Assembly (NCBI GenBank): GCA_910588155.1
Contig: CAJUPB010000005.1
Coordinates: forward strand, 73,593-137,592
Source: an uncultured Christensenellaceae bacterium
GTDB lineage: Bacteria > Bacillota > Clostridia > Christensenellales > Pumilibacteraceae
Length of the DNA: 64,000 nt
Reading direction: 5' to 3'
Shown here: positions 1 to 9,682 of the stretch, piece by piece
Layout of the letters: each line of letters opens with the position of its first letter
Numbering within the stretch: the first letter of the stretch is position 1
Program-made: the position numbers and the translations under genes
The notes under the pieces: model-generated
Told to the model about the DNA's origin: nothing
Database searches by the model: none
Seen by the model: the letters and a program-made list of their open reading frames with translations, nothing else

Positions 1-3000
1 CCACGAGTCTGTTGTCGTATCTCGCGTCACAGCCTGCGGAATAGCCTGCCGCAGGTCCGTCGAGGAGGTTGGAACCCGCAAGTATGCCGTAGCCCAACTG
101 CTCGCCGTCGGACGGCGCCCAGTCGGATACCGCGAATCCCGCCATACCGGCTTCTCCGCGCAGCCATCTCGTCATAAGGTTGTAGCTGCTGCCCGTCCAG
201 GCGCTGCCGAGCTTGTTGAACGCTATCATTACGTTCATAGCGTCGCCTATTTCAATCGCCATTTCGAAGGGACGCAGATATATCTGACGGAAAGTCTGTT
301 CGTCGAGCCACGCGCTGAAACCGCCTCTGTTCGTTTCCTGGTCGTTCAGTACGAAATGCTTGTTATAGACATACAAGCCTTTTTCCTGCGCGCCCTTGGA
401 CGCATAGCCGCCCATTATTCCCGTCAGGAACGGGTCGTCGCTGTAATACTCGCCCGTTCTGCCGTGATACGGGTTTCTCTGCATACCCAATCCGAAGCCG
501 TACAAGCCCGATGCGCCGCTCCACAGCGCGTCTTCGCCGAGAGCCTGACCGACAAGGTATGCCAGCTCGATGTTGAACGTTGCGCCGACCGTGGATTCGC
601 AGGGATAGCCCGTCGGATAGCAGTTCTTCGCGTCGGAGTTGAATTTGTTTCTGAAACCGTAGTTTGTGGAGCTGTCCTTACCGAGGGCATATATCCACTC
701 GAAACCGTTGGACGCATTTTCGTCGCTGGTTGCCGGTTTGCCTATGCTCGGCACTGCCACCGTTCTTCTGCGGCCGTTGGAGAACAGCGTTGCCATATCG
801 TCCGAACTCATCTGTCCCACGAACTGCATCCATTTCCGAACGTCATCTTCGGACGCGCCTCTTGCGGGGTCGTATTCCACGCCGATGAGGTCAGCAAGCT
901 GATAATCGGTGATGCTGTTTCCGAACGTGAACGCCTCCGTATCGAACTGTGTTCCGTAATACTCCTCGAACTTATCGATTTTTGCCGAGTTCAGAACGTC
1001 CTTTTTATGGAAGTCGTTTGTCTTGCCGTACGCTCCGCCCCTCTTGTTTCTCGCGTCCTCGCCGATATAGCCGTTGGACTGTTCCGCCGCCGTGGTTTCC
1101 CAATCGTAGCGCGAGAAGTAATCCACGTCGTTGTCGGAAGAGTCGTCCATATTCGGGTCGATGTCCGCGAAAAGGTTGTGAACGTCGTCGGTTGTTCCCT
1201 GCGTCCAATACTTATAGCTTGCCGCTCTCGTCTCGCTTACGGTAACGGTTTCGACGTTATCCGCACTGCCTATGCCGTATTCGCCGACGAAATTCTCGTT
1301 GGAAGCCGTTTCTCCTCCGTTTGCCTTATAGATACTGTTTACCGCCTCGTGGCTGTTTCGAGCCGCAACGAGCTTATAGTCGCCCGCGCTCAAAACGTAT
1401 CCGCCTCTGTTTTCGTTTATGCGGCTGTCGTATGCGGCGAACCATTTATTCGCGTCGATTTTGATTTCCACGGTTTCGCTTGCGTTCGGCTCCAAAATCG
1501 AAGTCTTGCCGAAGCCCACAAGCTGAACGGCAGGTTTCTGCACGCCGTGCTGTCTGTCGGTTTCGGTTATCGGCTGCTGCAAGTAAACCTGCACGATTTC
1601 CTTGCCTGCGACGTTTCCGCTGTTTTTGACCGTGACTTTCATTATGATGTCGTCGCAGTCGCCGAGAGCGTCGCCCGTTGCGCGCAATTCGTCGTCGGGA
1701 CGTTTCTTGCCGTAGTTGCCCGTATAGTTCTCGTCGTTTGCCGCCATCAGTCCGCCCGTATAGTAGTTCTTTTCGGGGTCTTCGTCTTTGACCAACTCGA
1801 TGTCCGTATATTCGAAAGTCGAATAAGACAAGCCGTATCCGAACGGATAGGAAATGCTTGCGTCGTAGTCGTATGTTCCCGCGCCCTCATTGCCGAGCAG
1901 GCTGTCCTCGTAGCGGGTTTCGGCGTAGCGGTAACCCATATACATACCTTCGACGTTTACGACGTTCGCCGTGTTTAAGCCGAAGTTCTGCGATGTGGGA
2001 TTTGCCGCTCTATTCGTATACCACGCCGCCGAAAGTCCTCCCGACGGATTGATTTTGCCGCTCAAAATTTCCGCGACCGACCTTATTCCGTCGCTGCCGG
2101 GAAAGGCTATCCACAGGACCGCATCCACTCCGTACTGTTCGAACAGAGCGGGAAGGTCTTCCTGCGGTGCGTTTGCCTGATTGAGAATGACGACGACTTT
2201 ATCGTAGTTTTTGCCGAGCTCGCTCAACAGGTTCTTTTCATCGGCGGTGAACTTCAAATAGTCGGTGTTCTCCTTTATGCCGTCGTTGTTTCTGTTGCCT
2301 GCATTGCTATATCCCGCACCCTCGCTGTTGAGGTCCAAAATCTCGTTTGTCATTCTGCCCGTAATATACACGGCAGTGGTGTCTTTGCCGTAATTGGCGA
2401 TATCCTTTGCGTTCTCGTCGATTTCGCTCCAATTGGCTTCGGTGAGCGCGGGTATGACTTCGTTGCCCGCGTCGCGTCCCCAGAAACCTATCGTGTCGAA
2501 TCTTCTGTAATGTATTCCCGCGTCGGAGTTATACCACTGCCACAGCTTTTCGTTGACGTCGAAGCCCGCTCTTTTGAACTCGTCGTAGAAGAACTGTCTG
2601 CGGTTTATCTGCGAGTTTTTGCTATACGACTGCGGGTCGTTTATTTTGCTGTTGCCCGCGCCGTCCTGACTGTACATCGGGTCGTATGCCGTAACGCCGT
2701 ATAAGCTGACCTTTTCTCCCGCGGCGAGCGGCAATGCGCCGCCGTCGTTTTTCAGAAGAACGGTGCCTTCCGCCTGCACGAGGCGGGCAATCTGCGCGTT
2801 TCCGTCAAGGTTGTTTTCCACCGACGAATACCAGGTTTTATAGCGAACGGGTTCTTTGCCCGTGTTCACGATTACGTTGTCTGGTCTGTCTTTGAACACG
2901 AAATCCGTGAGCAGTTCGGAAACCGACGCATTCGTGATTATCGTTCCGAATATCAACGTGAGCCCGAAAATCACGGCTATCACGTTGAATACTATTCTCG

Positions 3001-3031
3001 AAACCAAATTCAAGGTCTTTTGAAGTTTCAT
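1..3031 (-). CDS. GH3 family beta-glycosidase, swapped domain order, 3' end cut by window edge
   Basis: Glycoside hydrolase family 3 enzyme, probably a membrane-anchored beta-glucosidase or related exo-glycosidase; the C-terminus lies beyond base 1. About 1010 residues are visible. Residues 1-35 hold one hydrophobic helix, a likely signal anchor. The GH3 C-terminal-type domain comes first, with LLKNDGGALPL near residue 90, followed by an Fn3-like segment. The TIM-barrel domain comes last and carries GFAVSDW; its Asp, the family's catalytic nucleophile, is encoded at about 122-124. This swapped order is known in a GH3 subgroup of Firmicutes and yeasts. The ATG sits one base after the stop of the upstream 4-TM gene, so the two are coupled. 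Substrate cannot be read from sequence. Confidence 0.9.
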   Translation of the reverse strand, partial: MKLQKTLNLVSRIVFNVIAVIFGLTLIFGTIITNASVSELLTDFVFKDRPDNVIVNTGKEPVRYKTWYSSVENNLDGNAQIARLVQAEGTVLLKNDGGALPLAAGEKVSLYGVTAYDPMYSQDGAGNSKINDPQSYSKNSQINRRQFFYDEFKRAGFDVNEKLWQWYNSDAGIHYRRFDTIGFWGRDAGNEVIPALTEANWSEIDENAKDIANYGKDTTAVYITGRMTNEILDLNSEGAGYSNAGNRNNDGIKENTDYLKFTADEKNLLSELGKNYDKVVVILNQANAPQEDLPALFEQYGVDAVLWIAFPGSDGIRSVAEILSGKINPSGGLSAAWYTNRAANPTSQNFGLNTANVVNVEGMYMGYRYAETRYEDSLLGNEGAGTYDYDASISYPFGYGLSYSTFEYTDIELVKDEDPEKNYYTGGLMAANDENYTGNYGKKRPDDELRATGDALGDCDDIIMKVTVKNSGNVAGKEIVQVYLQQPITETDRQHGVQKPAVQLVGFGKTSILEPNASETVEIKIDANKWFAAYDSRINENRGGYVLSAGDYKLVAARNSHEAVNSIYKANGGETASNENFVGEYGIGSADNVETVTVSETRAASYKYWTQGTTDDVHNLFADIDPNMDDSSDNDVDYFSRYDWETTAAEQSNGYIGEDARNKRGGAYGKTNDFHKKDVLNSAKIDKFEEYYGTQFDTEAFTFGNSITDYQLADLIGVEYDPARGASEDDVRKWMQFVGQMSSDDMATLFSNGRRRTVAVPSIGKPATSDENASNGFEWIYALGKDSSTNYGFRNKFNSDAKNCYPTGYPCESTVGATFNIELAYLVGQALGEDALWSGASGLYGFGLGMQRNPYHGRTGEYYSDDPFLTGIMGGYASKGAQEKGLYVYNKHFVLNDQETNRGGFSAWLDEQTFRQIYLRPFEMAIEIGDAMNVMIAFNKLGSAWTGSSYNLMTRWLRGEAGMAGFAVSDWAPSDGEQLGYGILAGSNLLDGPAAGYSAGCDARYDNRLV

Positions 3032-3032
3032 A

Positions 3033-3572
3033 TTATTCCGCCTCCTTTGCCGTTTCCGACGGCACGTCGGTCTTTTCATCTGCCGCAATGCTCGCGTCTT
3101 CATCGGCTTTTGCCGCTTCGGTTTGCGCCGATTCCGCCGACATAGGCTTTGTGAGTTTCAGCCAAGACAGGACGTTTGCGGCAATCGCGCACACGAGAAA
3201 TACCGCTACGCAAACAATCAGCGCGACAATGCCTTCTATCGCAAAGATATTAAATCCGCCCATCGCCTGGTCCTGAATTACGCCGAGGTAGTGTTCGAAC
3301 ACCTCGCATATAAGGACGGCAAGCGATATGAAAGCCGCAAGGGATACCGCGCCCGCACCGAATTTTTCCTGTCCGATTACCGAAAGTCCGACAAAAATCA
3401 GCAGTCCGAGCAGAGTGAACACCAGCGGCAAAACGGTTGCGCCCGCGACCGAAAGGGTCGCGGCGGCAACTATGCCCATTACAAACGCCGATACCGCCAA
3501 GCCGAGAACCACATAGTAAGTCACTTTTCTCGTTTTGACAAAGTCGGCGAAAAACTTTTTGATTTTCTCCAT
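3033..3572 (-). CDS. Small four-helix membrane protein, unknown function
   Basis: Hypothetical membrane protein of 179 residues. Four hydrophobic segments lie at roughly 18-40, 46-66, 75-95 and 110-135, followed by an acidic Ala/Glu/Asp-rich tail of about 40 residues. A TTG one codon upstream is also possible, but the ATG that overlaps the upstream stop by one base is preferred. It sits between the InlB-repeat lipoprotein and the GH3 gene in one operon, so it may help assemble or anchor these surface proteins. That is inference; no family was recognised. Confidence 0.75.
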   Translation of the reverse strand: MEKIKKFFADFVKTRKVTYYVVLGLAVSAFVMGIVAAATLSVAGATVLPLVFTLLGLLIFVGLSVIGQEKFGAGAVSLAAFISLAVLICEVFEHYLGVIQDQAMGGFNIFAIEGIVALIVCVAVFLVCAIAANVLSWLKLTKPMSAESAQTEAAKADEDASIAADEKTDVPSETAKEAE

Positions 3573-6066
3573 CAATCTTCCCTCCTGTTATCGATTATGT
3601 CCGTCTTCGAAATTGCCGTCTGCGGAGTAGGTGCGGTTTCGTCCTCGATATTCTTATTCGCACTGTCGAGGACGACGTTTACCGATACGCCCAATTTCAA
3701 GTTCACGACCTCTTCGTTGAAGAAGAAGTAAACCATTATGTTTTTGTTTGCGCCACCCAAATTATATGTTACGGTGTAAGAAACTCTGATGCTTTCGCCG
3801 GGAGCAAGACAGATGCTCGTTCTGGGTCCTTCGCAATCGCCGCCGCTGTTTACGCCCTGAATATCGAAGTCTACCGCGGACGTACCGAAGTTTTCGAAGT
3901 TGTAATAGAACGTGTGCGCTTTCTTAATCGAAACGACAGCCGCGCCGTCGGTGACTTTGGTAGCATAACGGAATTCCGCGCCCTTCACGAGGGTGCCGTT
4001 GTAGCCGAATTCCGAACCGAGTTCGGCAAAACCGTTTCCGCCGCCGACTGCCACGGTATTTTCGAATCTCGACGCCGCGCCGTAGAATGCCGCGTTGGAC
4101 GTCACGTCTCCGTTTACCACTCTCTGCGGCTTGCTGTTGCCCTGTTCGTTGCCGAATACCAGCGGTTTGCCGTTCGAGTCTGCGGGGTTTGTTATTCCGA
4201 CAAGATTCTGCGTGCCGTTCATACGAGAGAAGTACGGAGCTATCGTCAACTCTCTGTCCCATATAACCGTATTCTCGTCCACAATCCTGTTGCCGTTTCC
4301 GACGATATACCAACCCTCTATCGTTCTGCCGTTGGGAATGGTTCCCGTCACCTGCGCGGCGGCGGGCACGACGAGTTTTTCGCCCGTTTCCGTTGTCTTG
4401 TTGTAATCCGCCGAAAGAGTAAGTCCTGCGGGAAGTTTTACGTTTACCGTCGCCGATTGAGAAAGTTCGGGTTTGATTGTGATGTCTCTTCTCAACACGG
4501 TTTCGTTTGTCACTTGATTGCCCTTGGAATCCACCCAACGGATAATCTTATGTCCCGTATTATTGGTTATCTGCCCGTCGGCAGGAAGCACGAGCTTGTC
4601 GCCCTCCTGCGCCACTCTTGCGTAATCGCCGCTTACCGAGAGATTTTCCGGCAAGTCCAAAGTCACGGTCACGTCGTTTGTGAACACCGGTTTCAGTCTC
4701 AAATTCTCTTTTAACACGAGTCCGTCGTTGACTCTGCCGCCGTCTTCGTATGCCCAATACAGGAAGTGATGCGGCGTTTCGTTTGTAATCTGCTGTTCCG
4801 TCGGCAATACGAGCAAGTCGCCCGTCTGTCTCAATGTCTTATAATCGGAAGCAACGGCAAAGCCTGCGGGAAGCTGTACGAGTTCGATTTTCACGTCCTC
4901 CGTAAGCAGCGGCTCTATCGCCATATCCGCGTCTATCTTCACTCCCGCCGTGACGGGGGTTCTGTTGGAATTGGAATATATCCAACGAATTAAGTTATGC
5001 CCCGTATTATTCGTGATTTGCGAATTTGCGGGAAGAGTGAGAATGTCGCCCGTGCGCACTTCGCGTTTATAGCTGTCGGCAACCGTAAAGCCGTCTGGAA
5101 GATTCAGCGTTATCGTCACCGTACGCGAAGGCGTCACGTCCTCTCTCGACATCATAACTCCCAACGAAAGCGCCTTGACATCGCAGTTTAGTTCTATCTG
5201 CGTCAGCGAATTGGAGTCGTTCTTTTCGTTTCTGACTTTTATGGAAACGGTCTTTGTTTCGCCCGGGGCAAGCGTGATTTTGTCGCTCTTTACGAAAGTG
5301 TTAGTGTCGTAAATATTGCCGCCCGTATTCATCTGATATACGGTCAGCGACACTTCTTCGTCGCCGAAGTTCTTTACGTCGTAATGATAGACGTAGACGC
5401 GGCCCGAAACTCTCGGCTGCGGAGTGACCGCCCTGAAATTGGTTCCGTTGTTCAGCTCGCGCGGCGCGGTGATTTTGCGCAAGACAAAACCGCCCGAAAG
5501 CATTGTTTCCGCGCTCAATTTGTAATCGATATTTTTGGACAGGTCGTTGCCGTTCTCGTCGAAATAGTGGTCGCCGAGACTGCCGCTTGCATACAGCGCC
5601 AAATCGCCCTTTTCGGGAGCAAAGTAAGGCACGATTTCCGTCTCTTCCAACGGACAGAAATCATTAAGCGGTATTATGGACTTGATGCTGCCGTCCTCGT
5701 TCGGCAGCACGACACCGCCGACGGTTCTGCCGCCCGTGGTGCTTTCGTCGAAATCCGTCGGTTTCAGCACTTTGCCTATTTCCAACGTATATTCGGTATG
5801 TCCGCCCTTGAATCTTATATCGGAGTTTGCCGAAATGGTCAGTTTGACCGAAGTCGGAGGCAATACTTCCTCGTAGCCTTCGCCTAAATTCGGACGCGTC
5901 GACCCCGTTCCGTCCGAGTTCCAATCGTAGGCGTCATTTATTGTTACTCTGCCGCCTTCTTCGCTCGGGGGGGGGACGGAACGTTCGAATTGCCGCAAGC
6001 TGCCACCGTCAAAGCGAGAGCGCAAGCGAGCAAACCCGATACAAGAAATTTACTCAATTTTCTCAT
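3572..6066 (-). CDS. InlB-repeat surface lipoprotein with poly-C frameshift between leader and body
   Basis: Extracellular lipoprotein. The ATG at 6066 follows a GGAG-type RBS and opens a lipoprotein signal peptide with lipobox TVAAC. That frame breaks at a run of nine C (plus-strand G9, 5967-5975). The long body (about 810 residues, to 3572) is open in the next frame; one more C, or two fewer, would join them. The body has a beta-sandwich-like module near residues 140-290, four tandem InlB-type (Listeria-Bacteroides) repeats of about 75 residues between 300 and 600, then a second copy of the first module. Both module copies share an 'NFG' start, an 'LAPGE' turn and an 'LKLGV/LSLGV' end. It is first in an operon with the 4-TM protein and the GH3. 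Either the tract is a contig error or expression is phase-variable. Confidence 0.8.
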
Positions 6067-6197
6067 ATTCCTTCTCCTTATATTTGTATTTGCCGACCGT
6101 AAAATCGACTTTATAGACTTTTTACAAAGCGTCCGTTCGACATTATTCTACATTTACGGACATACTTTCTGCAATATTATTATCACAATCTTATAAT

Positions 6198-6226
6198 ATT
6201 CTATCACACAACATTTCTTTTGTCCA
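6198..6226 (-). promoter_or_regulatory. Promoter of the lipoprotein/GH3 operon
   Basis: On the minus strand a -35 box TGGACA (6221-6226) and a -10 box TAGAAT (6198-6203) are separated by 17 bp, about 130 nt upstream of the lipoprotein ATG. The long AT-rich leader holds no element I recognise. Confidence 0.55.
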
Positions 6227-6269
6227 TTGCAAATTTGCTTGAAAAGATTGCAAAAACGTTTCCAAAGGC

Positions 6270-6306
6270 AAAAAAAAGGCGCACAACCTTTTTTGGCTAC
6301 GCGCCC
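6270..6306 (-). terminator. Terminator after alaS
   Basis: Minus-strand GGCGC/GCGCC stem (6301-6305 with 6278-6282) followed by a run of seven T, just past the alaS stop. Confidence 0.65.
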
Positions 6307-6334
6307 GAGTACCGATTTATTCTTATCGAAATCT

Positions 6335-8125
6335 TTATTCCAAAACGGCTTTTATGCGGCGAACGCCAGCCGAAGATGACTGCTCTTTGACTATGCGGAA
6401 ATGTCCGAGCTCGCCCGTGCGGTTTGCGTGCGGTCCGCCGCAAATTTCCGTGGAATATTTGCCCATAGTGTAGACCTTGACTTTCTCGCCGTATTTGGCG
6501 GAGAACAAGCCGACGGCGCCTTTTTTCTTGGCGTCCTCCACGCTCATTTCCTCGCAGACGATTTCCGCGTCCGCTTTTATCGCCTCGTTGACTTTGTCTT
6601 CGACCGCCTTTATCTCTTCCTGCGTCATAGGGCGCGGGAAAGAAAAGTCGAAACGCAATCTTTCCGCCGTTATATTGCTTCCCTTCTGATTGGCGTTCTC
6701 GTCGTTAAGCACTTCTTTGAGAGCGCGGTGCATAAGGTGGGTCGCCGTGTGAAGTCTTGCCACGGTTTCGGTATTGTCGGCAAGTCCGCCCTTGAACTTT
6801 TGTTCCGCACCCGCGTGGCTCTTTTGTCTATGTTCCTCGAACGCCTTTTCGAAGTCCGCGATATTCACGGTGAAGCCGTGTTCTTTGGCGAGTTCCACCG
6901 TCATCTCTATCGGGAAACCGTAAGTATCGTACAGCTTGAATGCCGCTTTGCCCGACACGACTGTGCCGACGAGGTATTTGGACAGTTTTTCGAACTCCCT
7001 GATGCCGCCCTGCAAAGTCTTTTCGAATCTCTCCACCTCGGTGTTTATTTCGCCCTCGATTTTATTTTCGTTGTCTTTGAGTTCGGGATATACTTCCTTA
7101 TAATTTTCCACGACCGCCGCGGCAATCCTGCTCAAATCCCCGCCCTTGATGTCGAGATTTGCCGCAAATCTGACCGCCCTGCGAAGCAGTCTTCTCAACA
7201 CGTAGCCCTGGTCTACGTTCGAGGGAGTCACGCCCCTTTCGTCGCCCAAAATGAACGTGGACGTTCTGACGTGGTCGGCGACAATGCGCATTGCGCGCGC
7301 CGTTTCCCCGCCGCTTGCGTATTTTTTGTCGGACAGTTTTTCGATGCAACCGATTATCGGCGCGAACAAATCGGTTTCGTACACCGATTTTTTGCCCTGA
7401 AAAACCATAAGCGCGCGTTCCAGCCCCATACCCGTGTCGACGTTGCGCTGCGACAACGGTTCGTATTTGCCGTCCGCGGTCTTATTGAACTCCATAAACA
7501 CATCGTTCCAAATTTCGAGATATTTGCCGCAGTCGCAGGCAGGCGAGCAGTTTTCGCCGCATTTGGGTTTGCCCGTGTCCACGAACATTTCGGTATCGCT
7601 TCCGCACGGACCCGTCAGACCCGCGGGTCCCCACCAATTGTGTTTTTTCGGCAAATAGAAAATATTTTCTTTTTTTATTCCGCACTCCTGCCAAAGTTTC
7701 GCCGTCTTTTCGTCTCTCTTACAATCGGCGTCGCCCGCGAAAACGGTTACGGCAAGGCGGTCGGGGTCTATCCCGAGGTATTCTCTGCTTGTCAAAAACT
7801 CATAGCTCCATTTCACCATTTCGTCTTTGAAGTAGTCGCCCAGACTCCAATTGCCGAGCATTTCGAAGAACGTGCAATGGCTCTCGTCGCCGACCTCGTC
7901 TATATCTCCCGTGCGAACGCATTTCTGGCAGTCGCAGAGGCGTTTGCCGGCAGGGTGCGGCTCGCCCAGAAGGTACGGCACGAGCGGATGCATTCCCGCA
8001 GTCGTGAACAGCACGGTCGGGTCGTTTTCCGGAATCAGAGAAGCCGAGCTTATGACGGCGTGTCCGCGTTTTTTAAAAAAGTCAGTCCACATATTTCTCA
8101 AATCTTTCGCAGTTATCTTTTTCAT
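6335..8125 (-). CDS. alaS: Alanyl-tRNA synthetase, short form lacking the C-terminal domain
   Basis: Charges tRNA-Ala in the cytoplasm. It has 596 residues against about 870 for typical bacterial AlaRS. The class II catalytic core is complete, including the conserved TFFEMLGNWSLGDYF at 85-99. The editing domain keeps its zinc ligands: H459 and H463 (HTATH), C562 and H566 (CGGPH). The protein ends just after the editing domain, so the oligomerisation/C-Ala region is missing. There is no frameshift, the stop is clean and a terminator follows. A Cys-rich insertion (C189 to C199) lies in the aminoacylation domain. The DIDEVGDESHCTFFEML wording differs from the usual Bacillota form, which hints at a different AlaRS lineage (inference). 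Last gene of the run that includes the HAD and epimerase genes. Confidence 0.93.
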   Translation of the reverse strand: MKKITAKDLRNMWTDFFKKRGHAVISSASLIPENDPTVLFTTAGMHPLVPYLLGEPHPAGKRLCDCQKCVRTGDIDEVGDESHCTFFEMLGNWSLGDYFKDEMVKWSYEFLTSREYLGIDPDRLAVTVFAGDADCKRDEKTAKLWQECGIKKENIFYLPKKHNWWGPAGLTGPCGSDTEMFVDTGKPKCGENCSPACDCGKYLEIWNDVFMEFNKTADGKYEPLSQRNVDTGMGLERALMVFQGKKSVYETDLFAPIIGCIEKLSDKKYASGGETARAMRIVADHVRTSTFILGDERGVTPSNVDQGYVLRRLLRRAVRFAANLDIKGGDLSRIAAAVVENYKEVYPELKDNENKIEGEINTEVERFEKTLQGGIREFEKLSKYLVGTVVSGKAAFKLYDTYGFPIEMTVELAKEHGFTVNIADFEKAFEEHRQKSHAGAEQKFKGGLADNTETVARLHTATHLMHRALKEVLNDENANQKGSNITAERLRFDFSFPRPMTQEEIKAVEDKVNEAIKADAEIVCEEMSVEDAKKKGAVGLFSAKYGEKVKVYTMGKYSTEICGGPHANRTGELGHFRIVKEQSSSAGVRRIKAVLE

Positions 8126-8146
8126 AAATATATTGTCCTTATCCTT

Positions 8147-8785
8147 TTATATCTTCAATAAGTCTTCCACGGCGGCTTTGAGTTCCTCCGCATCTTTTGC
8201 CAATCTGTCCGCGCCCGCGGCTTCGAGTTCCTCTTCCGAGCCGAAGCCGTAAGTCACGCCGACGGCGCGCAAGCCGATTTTTTTCGCCGCTTCCATATCG
8301 AAAAGTCTGTCGCCGACCATTACGGCGTCCTTTTCCAGCGCGGCTGCTCTCACCTTTTGCGACTTGTCTGCGTCGCGTTCCGCGCCGCTTGCGCCGCAAA
8401 TCTTTTCGAACAAATCTTTCAGTCCGAATTTTTCGAGCAGCAGCTCTATCGCAAACTGCGGTTTGCCGGAAGCGACGCACAGTCTCACGCCCTTATCCTT
8501 CCACTCTTTCAGCAGTTGCGGCAATCCGTCGTACGGGCGGCACTGCAAGACTCCGCCCGCCACATATTCCTTTCTGAACAGCCGCACCGCCTCTTCGACA
8601 AGCTCGTCTTCGAGCCCGGCAAACTCTTTGAAACTCGAAAAAATCGGCGGTCCCAAAAACTTGCGCAATGTTTTTTCTTCCAGCGGAGCTTTACCCAAAC
8701 CGCAGAGAGCGAAGTTCACGCAGCGGGATATGCCCTCGTAAGTATCGAACAGCGTGCCGTCGAAATCGAAAAGTACGTTGCTCAT
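8147..8785 (-). CDS. HAD-family phosphatase, phosphoglycolate phosphatase-like
   Basis: Cytoplasmic haloacid-dehalogenase phosphatase of 212 residues. Motif I is DFDGTLFD at residues 6-13, with both catalytic Asp; motif II is VASGK; the motif III Lys lies near KSQK; motif IV is VGDRLFD. A helical cap domain between motifs I and II makes it a Gph/PgmB-type subclass I enzyme. The start at 8785 is chosen because its ATG overlaps the epimerase stop (ATGA), which implies translational coupling, and an RBS precedes it; upstream in-frame codons would run deep into the epimerase gene. Exact substrate unknown. Confidence 0.85.
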   Translation of the reverse strand: MSNVLFDFDGTLFDTYEGISRCVNFALCGLGKAPLEEKTLRKFLGPPIFSSFKEFAGLEDELVEEAVRLFRKEYVAGGVLQCRPYDGLPQLLKEWKDKGVRLCVASGKPQFAIELLLEKFGLKDLFEKICGASGAERDADKSQKVRAAALEKDAVMVGDRLFDMEAAKKIGLRAVGVTYGFGSEEELEAAGADRLAKDAEELKAAVEDLLKI

Positions 8786-9666
8786 TTCTCCGCCTTTTTG
8801 GGCTTCGCCTGCGATTTGTGTTTCATAAGGTGTTCGAACACCTGTTTTATCGCGGTCGAATGCGCCGTGAATTTCAGTTTCGGCATTACTGCCTTCAATT
8901 TTTCCACGTTTGCGGTATAGCACACGTCGGGTTTGTCGCTCTGCACGACGATATCCACCTGCCGAAGTTCCTTTTTCGCCAATCTCTTCGCCGTGCGCGC
9001 CACGTCAGAGAACGTCAGCGATATGTCGGACGCGACATTATACTCGCCTTTTCCGAAATCGTTGTCGATGAACGCGGCGATGACCTTTATCGCGTCGTCT
9101 GCATATATTGCGGAATACTCGCGGTCTTTTTCTATGACTGCCGTCTTTTTGCCCGTCACGCCGCGCGCAATCAATTCCATCGTCTTGGATGCGCCGACGT
9201 CGCAATATTTGCCGTAGACCGTGAAAAACCGCAACACGGTGCTAATCTTGTCTTTTCGCGCCAGCATTGTTATGAGATACCTGCCGAGCCCGTATCCTTC
9301 CTGCGGTATGCTTTCGCCGAAATTTTCCTCGCGTATGTTTTCCAGCGGACGTTTTCTGTCGAAGTCTGCCGCGTCGCCTATGACGAGCAGTTTTTTTACG
9401 CCGTGCAGAATAGATTCGTACTGCACGTTTTTGAACATTATGAGATTGTCCGCCTCCACGACGCTGCCCGTATAGCCGTCACTTTTGCCTGCGGCGTGCA
9501 CAACGACGTCGAAGCGTTTGCCCTCGAAATACTCGGACACCTCGCGTATTTTCGTCAAATCCACTTCGTCGGAGGACGGCGCGAAAATGTTATATTTCGA
9601 ACCGTATTTTTCTATGAAGTTTTTTCCTATGAAGCCGCTGCCGCCCGTCAAAAGTACGTTCAACAT
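8782..9666 (-). CDS. NAD-dependent epimerase/dehydratase (extended SDR) with YxxxR
   Basis: Extended short-chain dehydrogenase/reductase of 294 residues, likely acting on a nucleotide sugar. The N-terminal Rossmann motif TGGSGFIG is at 7-14 and VVHAAG at 55-60. The catalytic position reads Y125-GLG-R129, so Tyr is kept but the usual Lys of YxxxK is Arg. This is unusual and may lower or alter activity. The C-terminus is basic (KHKSQAKPKKAEK). It lies between glnS (16 nt upstream) and the HAD phosphatase (4-base overlap). Confidence 0.82.
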   Translation of the reverse strand: MLNVLLTGGSGFIGKNFIEKYGSKYNIFAPSSDEVDLTKIREVSEYFEGKRFDVVVHAAGKSDGYTGSVVEADNLIMFKNVQYESILHGVKKLLVIGDAADFDRKRPLENIREENFGESIPQEGYGLGRYLITMLARKDKISTVLRFFTVYGKYCDVGASKTMELIARGVTGKKTAVIEKDREYSAIYADDAIKVIAAFIDNDFGKGEYNVASDISLTFSDVARTAKRLAKKELRQVDIVVQSDKPDVCYTANVEKLKAVMPKLKFTAHSTAIKQVFEHLMKHKSQAKPKKAEK

Positions 9667-9682
9667 ATAGTCTTTCCTCCGT

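Noticed and set aside
356..1978. 540-codon plus-strand frame inside the GH3 region
   Set aside because: Antisense of the GH3 gene, whose minus-strand reading has continuous GH3 motifs.
6401..8161. 586-codon open frame on the plus strand opposite alaS
   Set aside because: Exact antisense shadow of a well-conserved synthetase; no RBS, and the translation has no domain. High G/C at third positions keeps the opposite frame open.
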